From Methylobacter marinus A45 (GTDB lineage Bacteria > Pseudomonadota > Gammaproteobacteria > Methylococcales > Methylomonadaceae), in contig NZ_KB912877.1 of assembly GCF_000383855.1 (NCBI RefSeq), positions 3,822,718-3,886,717 of the forward strand: a stretch of 64,000 bases of DNA. The letters run 5' to 3'. Shown here in pieces: positions 27,767 through 36,115 of the stretch. The position numbers were made by a program, and so were the translations under genes. Position 1 is the stretch's first letter. Every line of letters begins with the position of its first letter. Under the pieces are notes generated by a model. That model worked only from the letters and a program-made list of their open reading frames with translations, was not told the origin of the DNA and did not search any database.

Positions 27767-28048
27767 TCAATCAGGCTCTGAATAGACGCCGCATTGCGGG
27801 CACAGCGGCCCGTCAGGCGTAAGCAAAAACAACTGGTTGCCGCAATTACACTGCCAGACCTGGCCGTCATTCGGATAGGACGGCCCGATAAACGCGCCGC
27901 GCTCAATCTTGCATGCCGGGCATTCCAGCCAGACTTCACCGACCGGCGCGGTCGCCAGCCATTCATGGCCGCATTGCAGGCAACGAGCATCGCCCGTGCT
28001 GTGCGGGGTGCGGTCTTTGCGAGCCTGGGTTAGGTCGATGACGGTCAT
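27767..28048 (-). CDS. Zinc-ribbon protein, unknown
   Basis: 93 residues with Cys pairs arranged as two zinc ribbons: CLQCGHEW ... CPAC near the start and CNCGN ... CPQCG near the end. Starts MTVIDLTQARKDRTPHST, a start common to phage small zinc proteins. It stands just upstream of the methyltransferase and is probably expressed with it. May bind nucleic acid. Confidence 0.8.
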   Translation of the reverse strand: MTVIDLTQARKDRTPHSTGDARCLQCGHEWLATAPVGEVWLECPACKIERGAFIGPSYPNDGQVWQCNCGNQLFLLTPDGPLCPQCGVYSEPD

Positions 28049-28090
28049 TCAATCTCCGGTAAGTCAACCGTTTGCCCGGCTAGCTCCGCG

Positions 28091-28402
28091 TTATACTTCA
28101 CTTAGTGCCTGTTCAATTTTTGAATTAACTGCCAATCGCTTCTTTAGGATGTTTGGGATTATAATTTTTGCGTACTTAGCAGCGTCATCGTATGTTTTGA
28201 AAATTTCATCTTCCTGCATCCATCTTTCAAAACACAAAGCCTCGAAGTTATATTCGATTTTTTCTGATTCGCCTTCCTCTGTTATTAATATTGTTTTTCT
28301 AATTCGTTCTATTTTGCCGTCAACTATTGGGCTATTTTCAATAACATCCATATGTAAAGGATTAACGCATATAAAAACATCTTGTCCGATTTCATATTTC
28401 AT
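28091..28402 (-). CDS. AT-rich hypothetical protein, prophage insert
   Basis: 103 residues (MKYEIGQDVFICVNPLHMDVIEN). Much more AT-rich than its neighbours, with an HMDVIENSPIVDGKIERIRKTILI pattern suggestive of a small beta domain and a charged helical C terminus. Lies between the portal gene and the zinc-ribbon gene, where it interrupts the usual terminase-portal-head order. A recent moron insertion is likely; no family recognised. Confidence 0.7.
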   Translation of the reverse strand: MKYEIGQDVFICVNPLHMDVIENSPIVDGKIERIRKTILITEEGESEKIEYNFEALCFERWMQEDEIFKTYDDAAKYAKIIIPNILKKRLAVNSKIEQALSEV

Positions 28403-28422
28403 AATTCACCATAATTTGCATT

Positions 28423-29739
28423 TCATATTCCCGCCTGCTTTTTAATCCGGTCGCCATAAGCATCCCCCATGGCATCAATCTCGTCATCGATCGCCGCCAT
28501 CGTGCTCGGCGCCGTATCGTTGCCCAGGATCTGCTTGGCCAGGCGTTTTTTCAGCGCCCGGTCGAATTCAGAGCCCATGCGCAAGCTGACGGAGTCCAGC
28601 GCGGTGGCGATAGCCTGCTGCAGATCGGCCATGTTGAACTCGCTGGCATAGGCGATATTGCCGTTAAAGGTTTGCCCCTGCCACAGATACACCAGGTCCG
28701 CTATTTCGTTCTCGGCCAGCTCGCCCATTTCCGCCATGCCGCGCAGGCTGCTGTTTGCTTCCTGGAAATGGAAAGCCCGTGATTCGGCCGATTGCGCCAC
28801 GGCGCCGCTGACAAATTCCAGGTTTGCGACCCGGTAAATGTCGGTAGTGGTGTCGGCGATCTGCTTCATATACAGTTCGACCGGGTCGGCGGGCGGGGCG
28901 ATAAAGCCGGGCTGGCCGCCGCCGGTCGGGTTGTAGGTTAAGGCATTCTCGGTGCTGATGGTCATGTCCTTCAGCCGCTCGCGCTCTTTGTCGTCGGCCA
29001 CCGGCAGCGCCAGAATGGCAAAGGTTTGCGCGCGGAACAGTTCGCGCAGTTCAGAGCGGGTGTTGTACAAATCCCAGTTTAAACCGGCCAGATCGTAAAA
29101 CCAGGAATCACTGCGGCTGCTGGCCGGATTGAGCGGCTTGGCAATGTGCAGGCGTACCACGGGCACGCGGCCCAGCGCGTAGCCATCCTGGTCGATGAGG
29201 TCGGCGCCCTCGATATCTCGGCTCAGTTTCCAGCCGGTCTGGGTATAGGTCCGAAATACCGGCTTGCCGCCCAGGGTTTCGGAAAAGGTGACCGATTGCC
29301 AGGTGCCGGCCGCGTCTTTGGTTTCGGCGACCAATTGCGCCGGCATGCGTAGGGCCAGATAGGGCAGGGCCTGATCGGCACGGGTGCTGCCCTGCTGCTG
29401 TGGCTTGTCGACGATGATGTAAACGCTGCCAAGGATCATGGCCAGGCGCTGGTAGCAAAACAGCAGCGTATCCAGCTTGCTGCCCGCGCCGTCGGCATTG
29501 GCCGAAAATTGCGTGTACAGATCATCCACCTCGCGGCTCGGGGCCTGTTTCCACAGGAATCCCATGAATACGTCGGTGATTTTGCGGCAGAAATTGGGGT
29601 AGACGGCCAGCTCCTGGCGGCGCGTGAATTTGTCGTCGAGTTCGCGCGGATGCCGGATCAAATACTCGCCGGTGGCAAAGCCGCCCTGGCCGCTGTACGC
29701 GTCGAGCAGGAATTGGTCGGAGGTTCTGTCTATAGCCAT
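28423..29739 (-). CDS. Portal protein
   Basis: 438 residues (MAIDRTSDQFLLDAYSGQGGF). Contains the portal-like DVFMGFLWKQAPSREV, GLNWDLYNTRSELRELFRAQTFAIL and the NSSLRGMAEMGELAENEIA helix of siphovirus-type portals (DUF4055-like). Starts 10 bp inside the terminase gene end. Forms the dodecameric DNA entry ring. Confidence 0.85.
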   Translation of the reverse strand: MAIDRTSDQFLLDAYSGQGGFATGEYLIRHPRELDDKFTRRQELAVYPNFCRKITDVFMGFLWKQAPSREVDDLYTQFSANADGAGSKLDTLLFCYQRLAMILGSVYIIVDKPQQQGSTRADQALPYLALRMPAQLVAETKDAAGTWQSVTFSETLGGKPVFRTYTQTGWKLSRDIEGADLIDQDGYALGRVPVVRLHIAKPLNPASSRSDSWFYDLAGLNWDLYNTRSELRELFRAQTFAILALPVADDKERERLKDMTISTENALTYNPTGGGQPGFIAPPADPVELYMKQIADTTTDIYRVANLEFVSGAVAQSAESRAFHFQEANSSLRGMAEMGELAENEIADLVYLWQGQTFNGNIAYASEFNMADLQQAIATALDSVSLRMGSEFDRALKKRLAKQILGNDTAPSTMAAIDDEIDAMGDAYGDRIKKQAGI

Positions 29740-31307
29740 TTCAGCCTCATGGGGGTGTAGGTGTCGCCGCGTCTCGGCCCGTCTTGCTGCGTGGCGTGAT
29801 AGGCCATTAAGCCGGCGGAGGCGCTGTCGCCATGCCGCATTTCGCCGTTGCTGCCTTTGTCGCGCTTGTCGTCCATGGTCGGTTTGCCCTTAACGCGGAT
29901 AATGTGCCGATGGTCGGCGATAAAGTCTTCGCAGTCGGCGATCAAGAAACTGCGGTCCTCATAAACTTGCCGATACTTCGGGAAATACTCGGCATAAAAG
30001 CTGCTGGAGGCCATGACGCACGAGACCATCTCGGGGCCGAGATTTTCCTTTTGCAGGGCCCCCTCGGCATGACTCTGGCCGTTGCCGCGCGCGTCAAAGC
30101 TGGCATGATGCAATAACGGCACATTGTCCAGGATATAGTCGCGGATCATCGCCTGGACATCGAAAGGCATGCGCCACAATTCGAGGGAGAAAGCCATGCG
30201 CCAGCGCGCGGGCTCGTATTCCTGCATGATCCAGGTCGGCGAGCTGTCGGCGTTTCGGCCAAAGTCCTGGCCGTAGACGGTACGCAGGCCCGGCATGGCA
30301 TCGATCACGGGGGCTAGATTGTCCTTGATCCAGTCCTCGGTTTCCTTTAATCGATTCGGGTCGGTCACGAACGTGGCCGGTTTGCTCCATCTAATGACCG
30401 GCACGTCGGGAATCTGGCACTGCTCCAGCAGCATGCGCGGGAAATAAGCGCCCGAGCCTTTTTTCGCGATACAGCCCAGCTCTTCCTCGGCATCCTCGAT
30501 GCTTGGATAACTGTCATATTGTTTATCGCGCCATTCCTGCTCGGCCTCGGGGCTCCAGTCTTTGCCCGTGACCAGGCAAATGCGTTTATAAAATCCTTCA
30601 CGGATAGCCTGGTCAAAGTCGATATGATGCAGCGACCACGGCAGGCGGCCGGCCTTGACATCGCGGACCAGCTGGAAAAAATAGTTTTCCTCGCTGTTGT
30701 GGGTGCTGATGATGTCGACGCGGCCGCCCCACATCAAAAACGCCAGGGCGCCCTTGATAACTTCTTGCAGATCGCGGTGGAATGCGGCCTCGTCTATCAG
30801 CGCGTGACCTTGACGGCCCCGCCAGTTCCACGGTGACGAAGACAGCGCCTCGTAAATATGCCCGCTCGCGAACGTCAGACGAAACCGGGTAATGTCTTGC
30901 TTACGATCGCCCAGGACTTCGCGCTCGCGGCTGATGTCGATCTCCGAGCAGGCCATGCCATACGCCTGGGCGAACGTCAGGGCGTCGCCGATATTCTCGG
31001 CGGCCATGCCCATGTTGTAGCCCATATAATACTGATTCATACCCTTGTCGGCGGCCGCCTCCAGGGCGCCCTCGGCCGCAATACAGCCCCACGACCAGCC
31101 AATTCGGCGCGACTTTTCGGCGATGCGCACATTGGATCGATCCAGATGCCAGCGGACCTGGTAAGGCAACAGAATTCCGGGGATTTCATCGGCCGGGATT
31201 TTGCGCGTCGCACGCAGGGCTTGATGCTCTTCAACCAGGCCGAGCAGGTCTTTTTTCTCGCCGGCCGATAAGTCGACCGGCTCGACGGTGGCGGCGGCCT
31301 CGCTCAT
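29730..31307 (-). CDS. Terminase large subunit (Mu gp28-like)
   Basis: 525 residues from ATG 31307. ATPase core with a Walker A-like EKSRRIGWSWG near 70, then the Walker B/nuclease-type pattern GHALIDEAAFHRDL and later VYGQDFGRNADSSP. It packages DNA into the head by cutting host DNA joined to the phage in Mu style. Coupled to the small terminase by a one-base overlap. Confidence 0.9.
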   Translation of the reverse strand: MSEAAATVEPVDLSAGEKKDLLGLVEEHQALRATRKIPADEIPGILLPYQVRWHLDRSNVRIAEKSRRIGWSWGCIAAEGALEAAADKGMNQYYMGYNMGMAAENIGDALTFAQAYGMACSEIDISREREVLGDRKQDITRFRLTFASGHIYEALSSSPWNWRGRQGHALIDEAAFHRDLQEVIKGALAFLMWGGRVDIISTHNSEENYFFQLVRDVKAGRLPWSLHHIDFDQAIREGFYKRICLVTGKDWSPEAEQEWRDKQYDSYPSIEDAEEELGCIAKKGSGAYFPRMLLEQCQIPDVPVIRWSKPATFVTDPNRLKETEDWIKDNLAPVIDAMPGLRTVYGQDFGRNADSSPTWIMQEYEPARWRMAFSLELWRMPFDVQAMIRDYILDNVPLLHHASFDARGNGQSHAEGALQKENLGPEMVSCVMASSSFYAEYFPKYRQVYEDRSFLIADCEDFIADHRHIIRVKGKPTMDDKRDKGSNGEMRHGDSASAGLMAYHATQQDGPRRGDTYTPMRLKWL

Positions 31308-31900
31308 TATGCGACCTCGACGCCCAGAAATTTGGCCCGGATCGCTGCCCAATCGTCCTCAGACAGTCCGGCTTTTTTGGCGATCGGCTCAGCCGCCTTG
31401 GCGGCTGCTATTTGTTTTGCCCGTTCTTCTTTCAGGATCTCGGCCTTGTATTTCTGCGACATAATGTCGGTGCGGCCCAGATCGGCGATAGCCTTGGCGA
31501 TCTGGCTGCTGGTCTTGGCCAGCAAATGCGGATCGTCGCCGGCTTCCTCGGCATCGCGCAGCGCGATCGACAACCGCAGCAGCCGGGTCTGCATGGTTCT
31601 GATGGTCGCCTCGCGCACCACGCCTTCCGTATCCTGGTTGTCGGCCAGCGAGGTTTTGGCGATCTGATACAGCTGGCGCTGTTCGGCCATGTCGCGCTCG
31701 AACTGTTCCTGGAACTCGGCGCCATAACGGAACGCCGAGGTCTTGCTGATGCGCACGGACAAGCCTTCCTCGGCCAGGCGTTCGTTCAGCCAGGCGGTCA
31801 GGCCCTCGTAATCGGCGAAGCCGCCCGCCACCAGGCGCGCGTTAAATTCGTCCTGGATCGCGCTCGGGACTTCGGTCTTGATCCGTGAGCGGCGAGCCAT
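31307..31900 (-). CDS. DUF3486 phage protein (Mu gp27-like, small terminase)
   Basis: 197 residues (MARRSRIKTEVPSAIQDEFN). The N-terminal helix-turn-helix region and the EGLTAWLNERLAEEGLSVRIS-type stretch are characteristic of DUF3486 proteins, the proposed small terminase of Mu-like phages. C terminus is helical and coiled-coil rich. Located upstream of the large terminase. Confidence 0.87.
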   Translation of the reverse strand: MARRSRIKTEVPSAIQDEFNARLVAGGFADYEGLTAWLNERLAEEGLSVRISKTSAFRYGAEFQEQFERDMAEQRQLYQIAKTSLADNQDTEGVVREATIRTMQTRLLRLSIALRDAEEAGDDPHLLAKTSSQIAKAIADLGRTDIMSQKYKAEILKEERAKQIAAAKAAEPIAKKAGLSEDDWAAIRAKFLGVEVA

Positions 31901-32196
31901 CAGTTGATCTCGTCCGGGCGCGGCCGGCGGATGCCGGGAATCTCGCGCACGCCGTCCACGACATCGAGGCCGTCGCCGGTCAGCGTCGCGATGTGCACGC
32001 CGCCGGAGACTTTATCGACGATCGCGTCGGCAACCTGATCCAGCCAGGACAGTTCGATGTGCAGCTGGTCACGGTTGATGGCGTGGCCGCGCTCGCGCAG
32101 CTGGCCGACCAGGACTTCCTGGTGGGCCATGTAGCCGGGCTGGTTGCGCAGCAATTGCAGAATGAGCAGGCGTAGATCGGCGCGGTTATCGGCCAT
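31900..32196 (-). CDS. VpaChn25_0724-type phage protein (Mu gp26-like)
   Basis: 98 residues (MADNRADLRLLILQLLRNQPGY). Winged-helix-like pattern (LVGQLRERGHAINRDQLHIELSWLDQ, then VHIATLTGDGLDVVDG). Conserved upstream of DUF3486 in Mu-like phages. Probably DNA binding. Confidence 0.82.
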   Translation of the reverse strand: MADNRADLRLLILQLLRNQPGYMAHQEVLVGQLRERGHAINRDQLHIELSWLDQVADAIVDKVSGGVHIATLTGDGLDVVDGVREIPGIRRPRPDEIN

Positions 32197-32569
32197 GGTG
32201 CAGTCCTCCCGACAGCATGATGTTGTGGATGTCTTTTAAATTATCGGCAATCACGGACAGCTGGCCTTCCATCATTTTTGAGTTAGCCAGCACTTCGTCA
32301 ACGCGGCGGTGGATCGCTTTCATGTCCTCGACGCCGATGGCGTTCTCGATGTCGGATTCGATGCGCGACAGCCGCTCGCTATGCTGCTCGATGCGCCGGG
32401 TGATCGAATCTTTTGATTGCTTGATGTCGGTTTGCAGATCGTTTTTCATAGTCTTCAGCTCGTCGTTAGCGGCCTTGCTGCGGTTGCTGATCGAAACGAA
32501 CAGCGCCAGGCTGAAATTCATGATGAACAGCAGCATGGTCCAGAAATTGAAATCGAAATTCACGCTCAT
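32186..32569 (-). CDS. DUF2730-type membrane coiled-coil protein (Mu gp25-like)
   Basis: 127 residues from ATG 32569. One N-terminal transmembrane helix (FWTMLLFIMNFSLALFVSI) followed by a long heptad coiled coil (SKDSITRRIEQHSERLSRIESDIENA). Typical of Mu gp25/DUF2730. Function in phage biology not established; possibly lysis or head-packaging related. Confidence 0.82.
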   Translation of the reverse strand: MSVNFDFNFWTMLLFIMNFSLALFVSISNRSKAANDELKTMKNDLQTDIKQSKDSITRRIEQHSERLSRIESDIENAIGVEDMKAIHRRVDEVLANSKMMEGQLSVIADNLKDIHNIMLSGGLHHGR

Positions 32570-32829
32570 CGGTACATCCGTTCTTGTTGTTCTTGTTCGC
32601 GCTTGCAGTCTATGCACAGCGTCACGCCCGGCACGGTCCGTCGTCTCAGTTCCGGTATCTCGTTGCCGCAGGCTTCGCACCATTCGGCCGAGACGGCGTC
32701 GGGGGCGATGGCCGTTTGCTGGCGGTGCTGGAGCAGGGCCAGGTCGTGATGAAATTGCGCGGCATGATCGATTTGTTCGTCGTCGTTCATGTGCTCGAGC
32801 GGGTTGAGCAGCGTTTCCAATTCTTTCAT
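32566..32829 (-). CDS. TraR/DksA-type zinc finger protein
   Basis: 87 residues. The C-terminal CEACGNEIPELRRRTVPGVTLCIDC is a four-cysteine TraR/DksA zinc finger, preceded by an acidic helix with DDEQIDHAAQF. Small phage TraR-like proteins can bind RNA polymerase. Starts 4 bp into the Rz1 stop region; a second Met at 32790 is possible. Confidence 0.83.
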   Translation of the reverse strand: MKELETLLNPLEHMNDDEQIDHAAQFHHDLALLQHRQQTAIAPDAVSAEWCEACGNEIPELRRRTVPGVTLCIDCKREQEQQERMYR

Positions 32830-33074
32830 GGCGTCCTTGTCGATTGAATGATCAGTTCCAGGATTTCGGTATAGTGGCGCATCCGGCGCTGGCGCTCGGC
32901 CAGGCGCCGGTAAACGTCGTCACTCAGGCAAGCCAGCTCAACGCCCGTGACCGCCGGCAGCACCGGGCGCGCGGGCAGGGGCAGCGGAGTCGGAACCAGG
33001 GCCGGCGCCGGGGCGGGGCTCAGGCAGCCAGTCATTGTCAAAATCAGCGCGGTCAGCGTCAGGCGTTTGAGCAT
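32826..33074 (-). CDS. Rz1-type outer membrane spanin lipoprotein
   Basis: 82 residues with lipoprotein signal MLKRLTLTALILTMTGC (lipobox MTGC, Cys17) followed by a Pro/Ala-rich stretch (PAPAPALVPTPLPLPARP), the signature of Rz1. It begins inside the Rz gene in another frame and extends past its stop. It would pair with Rz across the periplasm to fuse inner and outer membranes at lysis. At 82 residues it is longer than lambda Rz1 (60). Confidence 0.83.
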   Translation of the reverse strand: MLKRLTLTALILTMTGCLSPAPAPALVPTPLPLPARPVLPAVTGVELACLSDDVYRRLAERQRRMRHYTEILELIIQSTRTP

Positions 33075-33291
33075 CGAGCGTCTCCTTGCGGTGTTGTTCT
33101 TGAAGGTGTTCCAGATCGGCGTCCAGCATCTGGCGCCGTTTGATGTTTCGGTGGGCGGCAGCGGCGGCGGCCTGCAAAGCGCCGTTGACTTTCGCCAGGC
33201 GCCGGGCCTGGCGGCGGTTGATCAGAAATGCGACGATCGCGATCAGCGCGGCCAGGGCCGGGGCCAGGTATAAAACGAGGGTCGCGAACAT
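32938..33291 (-). CDS. Rz-type inner membrane spanin
   Basis: 117 residues from ATG 33291. N-terminal transmembrane anchor (LVLYLAPALAALIAIVAFLI) followed by a coiled-coil periplasmic domain (LDADLEHLQEQHRKETLDA). Overlaps the Rz1 frame by 137 bp. This is the standard two-component spanin arrangement; it is the last step of lysis after endolysin. Confidence 0.8.
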   Translation of the reverse strand: MFATLVLYLAPALAALIAIVAFLINRRQARRLAKVNGALQAAAAAAHRNIKRRQMLDADLEHLQEQHRKETLDAQTPDADRADFDNDWLPEPRPGAGPGSDSAAPARAPGAAGGHGR

Positions 33292-33431
33292 TAGCGCCCC
33301 CTGATCTCGAAACGGCTGCGGCGGCGTTTTGATCGGTATCGGCCTACGGCGGGGACCGACCCCGCATAAATAACCGGCACGCTGACCAAGGCGGCCATGG
33401 CCATCCATCCATATCCGCGAAATCCGATCAT
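33291..33431 (-). CDS. Small membrane protein, lysis module
   Basis: 46 residues (MIGFRGYGWMAMAALVSVPVIYAG...) with one transmembrane segment and a strongly basic tail (GRYRSKRRRSRFEIRGR). Its stop overlaps the Rz start as TAATG. Might be a pinholin-like or accessory protein; function inferred only from location. Confidence 0.65.
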   Translation of the reverse strand: MIGFRGYGWMAMAALVSVPVIYAGSVPAVGRYRSKRRRSRFEIRGR

Positions 33432-33607
33432 GACTGACCGCCCTGGCCATTCAGCCCCGCGCGTTTAAATTTGCGGTCAATGCCGATGTAGCCCATGCCG
33501 TTGGTCACGATCATGGCGGCGGCATCCGCGTCGAACAGGCCCAGGGCAAAACCGCCCACGCCTAGTAAAATGGCCATCCAGCCGGCCGTTTTCGTCACCC
33601 AGCTCAT
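33428..33607 (-). CDS. Candidate holin-like membrane protein
   Basis: 59 residues from ATG 33607 (MSWVTKTAGWMAILLGVGGF). One or two hydrophobic helices (GWMAILLGVGGFALGLF, then AAAMIVTNGMGYIGI) and a basic C terminus (RKFKRAGLNG). Lies in the lysozyme-spanin block, so a holin role is reasonable but unproven. Confidence 0.6.
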   Translation of the reverse strand: MSWVTKTAGWMAILLGVGGFALGLFDADAAAMIVTNGMGYIGIDRKFKRAGLNGQGGQS

Positions 33608-33810
33608 AAGGCCGCCTCTCGGTTGATGTTGAAGAGTTTGAAGAACTGCCGGCACGGCATGTGCAGCAGCAACTGGAACTGCACGGCGCGGCCTTCGGCG
33701 CGGATTTTATCCGCGAGCGCGGAATAAACGCCGATCCTGTCGTGCGCATAATGCAATTGTTCGGCCAGCTCGCTATGCATTGCCAGTAGTTCGTTTATGT
33801 CGGTGGTCAT
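33604..33810 (-). CDS. Small lysis-module protein, unknown
   Basis: 68 residues (MTTDINELLAMHSELAEQLH...), helical, one Cys, no membrane segment. Between lysozyme and the holin-like gene with four-base overlaps on both sides (ATGA). No family recognised. Confidence 0.65.
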   Translation of the reverse strand: MTTDINELLAMHSELAEQLHYAHDRIGVYSALADKIRAEGRAVQFQLLLHMPCRQFFKLFNINREAAL

Positions 33811-34367
33811 TGGGAATTTCCTTCAAACAAGGCGCGCTCGGTGGCGCGGCGGGTGATTAAGCCGTTCAGCTTCTGTTTTTTGCCGTTTACGGTGCCGTAG
33901 ATCCAGCGATCGAATTCGGCGGCGGCGCCGGTATAGTCGCCGGCGTGCAGTTTTTTACGCAGCGTGGACGTCGCATAGTTGCCCTGGCCGACGTTGAAAA
34001 TAAACGAGACCAGCGCATCAAACTGATGTTGACTGAGCGCGACCGGCGTCACGGAGCGCAGGAACAGGGCGGTCTGTGCCACGTCGCGGAACAGCAGGTG
34101 GTCGGCCTGGTCTTCAGCGATGCGCAGGCGGGATCTGTACTCGCGGCTGACGATCCGGGTGCGCTGGCATTCGCTGACGATGCGGGCCAGCGCTTCGGTC
34201 GAGACATTACGGAACAGTTTGGCATCCCAGGCCGGCATCAGCACATGGCCGTAGCCGATGGTCAGGCGGTTGGATGGGCACAGATACGCGACCAATTTCA
34301 GGCTTTCGGAAGCCTTGATCAGGTCAGCGCAGGCGGCGGTAACGGTGGTCGGATTGTTTGTATTCAT
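33807..34367 (-). CDS. Phage lysozyme (GH24 endolysin)
   Basis: 186 residues. The E-8aa-C-5aa-T triad of phage lysozymes is visible: Glu21 in ASESLKLVAYLC, Cys30, Thr36 in LTIGYGH. The later QFDALVSFIFNVGQGNYATSTL block is also typical. No N-terminal signal or SAR helix is evident, so a holin is expected to release it to the peptidoglycan. Cleaves the N-acetylmuramic acid-glucosamine bond. Confidence 0.92.
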   Translation of the reverse strand: MNTNNPTTVTAACADLIKASESLKLVAYLCPSNRLTIGYGHVLMPAWDAKLFRNVSTEALARIVSECQRTRIVSREYRSRLRIAEDQADHLLFRDVAQTALFLRSVTPVALSQHQFDALVSFIFNVGQGNYATSTLRKKLHAGDYTGAAAEFDRWIYGTVNGKKQKLNGLITRRATERALFEGNSQ

Positions 34368-34431
34368 GCCGCCAGTGTAGGCGGCGCGGGGCGGGGGTGA
34401 AATTAAAGCGGGTTAGTTATGCATCTACAAC

Positions 34432-34593
34432 CTACCCATTTATTGCCGCGCCTTTCTGGCGCTTCAGAATGTCTCTGATTTTCGGCAGCCATTGCCGTGC
34501 TCTTTGACACTCCGCGTTGTTGTACCGTCGAGGCACCAGTTCTGTAGGGTACGCACTGCGTACCTTGTTAACACAATCACGCAAACAGGTCAT
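34432..34593 (-). CDS. Small basic protein overlapping mor end
   Basis: 53 residues, starting in the +1 frame inside the end of mor (ATG 34593) and running to TAG at 34432. The C-terminal half VPRRYNNAECQRARQWLPKI looks protein-like. A REP-like palindrome, GTAGGGTACGCACTGCG at 34544-34560, lies in the coding part and may be a later insertion. May be translationally coupled to mor; expression not certain. Confidence 0.45.
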   Translation of the reverse strand: MTCLRDCVNKVRSAYPTELVPRRYNNAECQRARQWLPKIRDILKRQKGAAING

Positions 34594-34933
34594 TCTGCCG
34601 GCGCTTGATGTCTTCAGAGCGCTGGTGATTGATGATCTTGTACAGCCATTGCAGGCTGATGCCGTATTCCCGGCACAGCTGGCCGTGATTGCGGCCGGTA
34701 AACTTCTCCCAGATTTCCAGGTCGCGCTGGGACAGTTCGTAATCCTTGCCTTTGGCGATGTAGACCATTTGGCCGCCCCAGCTCTTCCTGATCTTTTCGG
34801 CGGCCTGGTGCGCGCACTGGCTGGATTGCGCTGGATCGATGCCGGCGGCGGTCAGGCTGTCGGCGACGATGGCTTTCAGGTCGGCCAGGATTTCCGGATA
34901 ATGGTCGGGGAAGTGATCAAGGGATGCAGTCAT
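34577..34933 (-). CDS. mor: Mor/C-type middle transcription activator
   Basis: 118 residues (MTASLDHFPDHYPEILADLKA). The C-terminal GQLCREYGISLQWLYKIINHQ is the helix-turn-helix of the Mor/C family; the middle block WGGQMVYIAKGKDYELSQRDL matches Mor. It would activate the middle/late promoter for lysis and structural genes after replication starts. Upstream lie a terminator and the cargo gene. Confidence 0.93.
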   Translation of the reverse strand: MTASLDHFPDHYPEILADLKAIVADSLTAAGIDPAQSSQCAHQAAEKIRKSWGGQMVYIAKGKDYELSQRDLEIWEKFTGRNHGQLCREYGISLQWLYKIINHQRSEDIKRRQNDLFA

Positions 34934-35004
34934 GACGGTCTCCTGAGCTAGCGTATGAGTTTATAGCGGCTTGTATTATAAACTAGGAGTTTGTTATGGG
35001 CATT

Positions 35005-35027
35005 AAAAAACCCGCTGGGGCGGGTTT
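35005..35027 (-). terminator. Rho-independent terminator after cargo gene
   Basis: Stem AAACCCGC/GCGGGTTT around TGGG, with six A on the plus strand side, giving a hairpin plus U-run for minus-strand transcripts. It lies 42 bp after the stop of the 303-residue cargo gene and separates the early/cargo region from mor. Nearly symmetric, so it could also act on the plus strand. Confidence 0.8.
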
Positions 35028-35068
35028 CTGAAGACATGGTCTGTCTTGATATTTAAGTTAGACGGCGG

Positions 35069-35980
35069 CTAATGTCTGAATAAGTCGATTTGTTTGAGAG
35101 AACTGCGATGTTCGATAACCTCAATAACCGAATATTCCGCGCGCATGCCTTTAGCGGTCAGCCATTGCCTGATTCGCATTTTGACTTTCAAAATGTCATT
35201 TTTCGCAAAAGCTTCTTCATTGTTATTGATCCGTCGTAAAAAACCCTCGTCTAGAATTTCCGCATAGAATGATTGTGAACCATCCGAGAATCGCCATTTA
35301 TTGCCATCAATAAAAGCCGCGCTGGCAATCTGCAAATTTACCGTAGTGGTTTGATCATTGATTTCTTCTTCGCCGATCTCGGGCGCGACAAAGAACCCTG
35401 CCTCTGCTTTTTCGATAAATACAATAGGATTTTCAGGTTCTGTTGGATCGATGATTGCGACCGATTCAATACCTTCTTTGAAGAGCGGCTTAGCCAGCAT
35501 ATCTTCAAAAGCTTTGCGTATTTTATAGTTTTGCAGCAGCTTCAGCGTGATTTGCTCGGTATCGTAATGGTCTTCATCGATAAATACACGCACTCGGCCA
35601 TCATCAATCACTTCGGTATGGGTGATTTTGCGGTTTTTAAGCCAGCGCAAAATGCCGATCAATGAATCCGACGAGCATTTAATCAAGCCGACGATAGCGG
35701 CAGCATTGAGCACTGCTGATGTATTTCCGTGATTAAAGATGTCAATGGCGTCTAGAATCAGGCTCTTAGCCGATGCCACCATCTCTACACCAAAGCAGCC
35801 GGTTTTAAACGAACCTTTAACGCTGACACCGATCTTGAACTTATCGCCGTGCAAGGCGTTGCCCACTTCTTCCATCAAAACGCCAATGGCCAACAAGGCG
35901 GGTGCCAAGTCGTTGACGTTCATTTCGTGGTGTTCCAGCGCGGGGCCATCATACACCACTTGGAATTGAGCAGGTTTCAT
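35069..35980 (-). CDS. Cargo protein of unknown function between early and mor genes
   Basis: 303 residues (MKPAQFQVVYDGPALEHHEMNVNDLAPALLAIG). Not a known Mu function. Starts with an alpha/beta region, contains GSFKTGCFGVEM near residue 60 and a hydrophobic helix around 92-118 (AVLNAAAIVGLIKCSSDSLIGIL), then beta-rich sequence (VRVFIDEDHYDTEQITLKLL, then AIIDPTEPENPIVFIEK). Lower GC than phage genes and bounded by its own terminators on both sides (35005-35027, 36060-36085). I recall similar proteins in many proteobacteria without function. A membrane-linked defence or exclusion role is a guess. Confidence 0.72.
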   Translation of the reverse strand: MKPAQFQVVYDGPALEHHEMNVNDLAPALLAIGVLMEEVGNALHGDKFKIGVSVKGSFKTGCFGVEMVASAKSLILDAIDIFNHGNTSAVLNAAAIVGLIKCSSDSLIGILRWLKNRKITHTEVIDDGRVRVFIDEDHYDTEQITLKLLQNYKIRKAFEDMLAKPLFKEGIESVAIIDPTEPENPIVFIEKAEAGFFVAPEIGEEEINDQTTTVNLQIASAAFIDGNKWRFSDGSQSFYAEILDEGFLRRINNNEEAFAKNDILKVKMRIRQWLTAKGMRAEYSVIEVIEHRSSLKQIDLFRH

Positions 35981-36059
35981 CTGATAAAAATGCCGTTAAT
36001 GGAATGTTAATAAAAATTGATTATAGATGAACAATTGATTCAGTGCGATATATTGGCAC

Positions 36060-36085
36060 AAAAAAGCCCCGACTGGCGGGGCTTT
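36060..36085 (-). terminator. Rho-independent terminator after early operon
   Basis: GC stem AAAGCCCCG/CGGGGCTTT with ACTGG loop and six A on the plus strand, hence U-run on minus-strand RNA. It follows the last gene of the early operon (stop at 36130) and insulates it from the cargo gene. Confidence 0.82.
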
Positions 36086-36115
36086 GTTAACGTTTTTTAT
36101 AAACGGCCTATCAAG

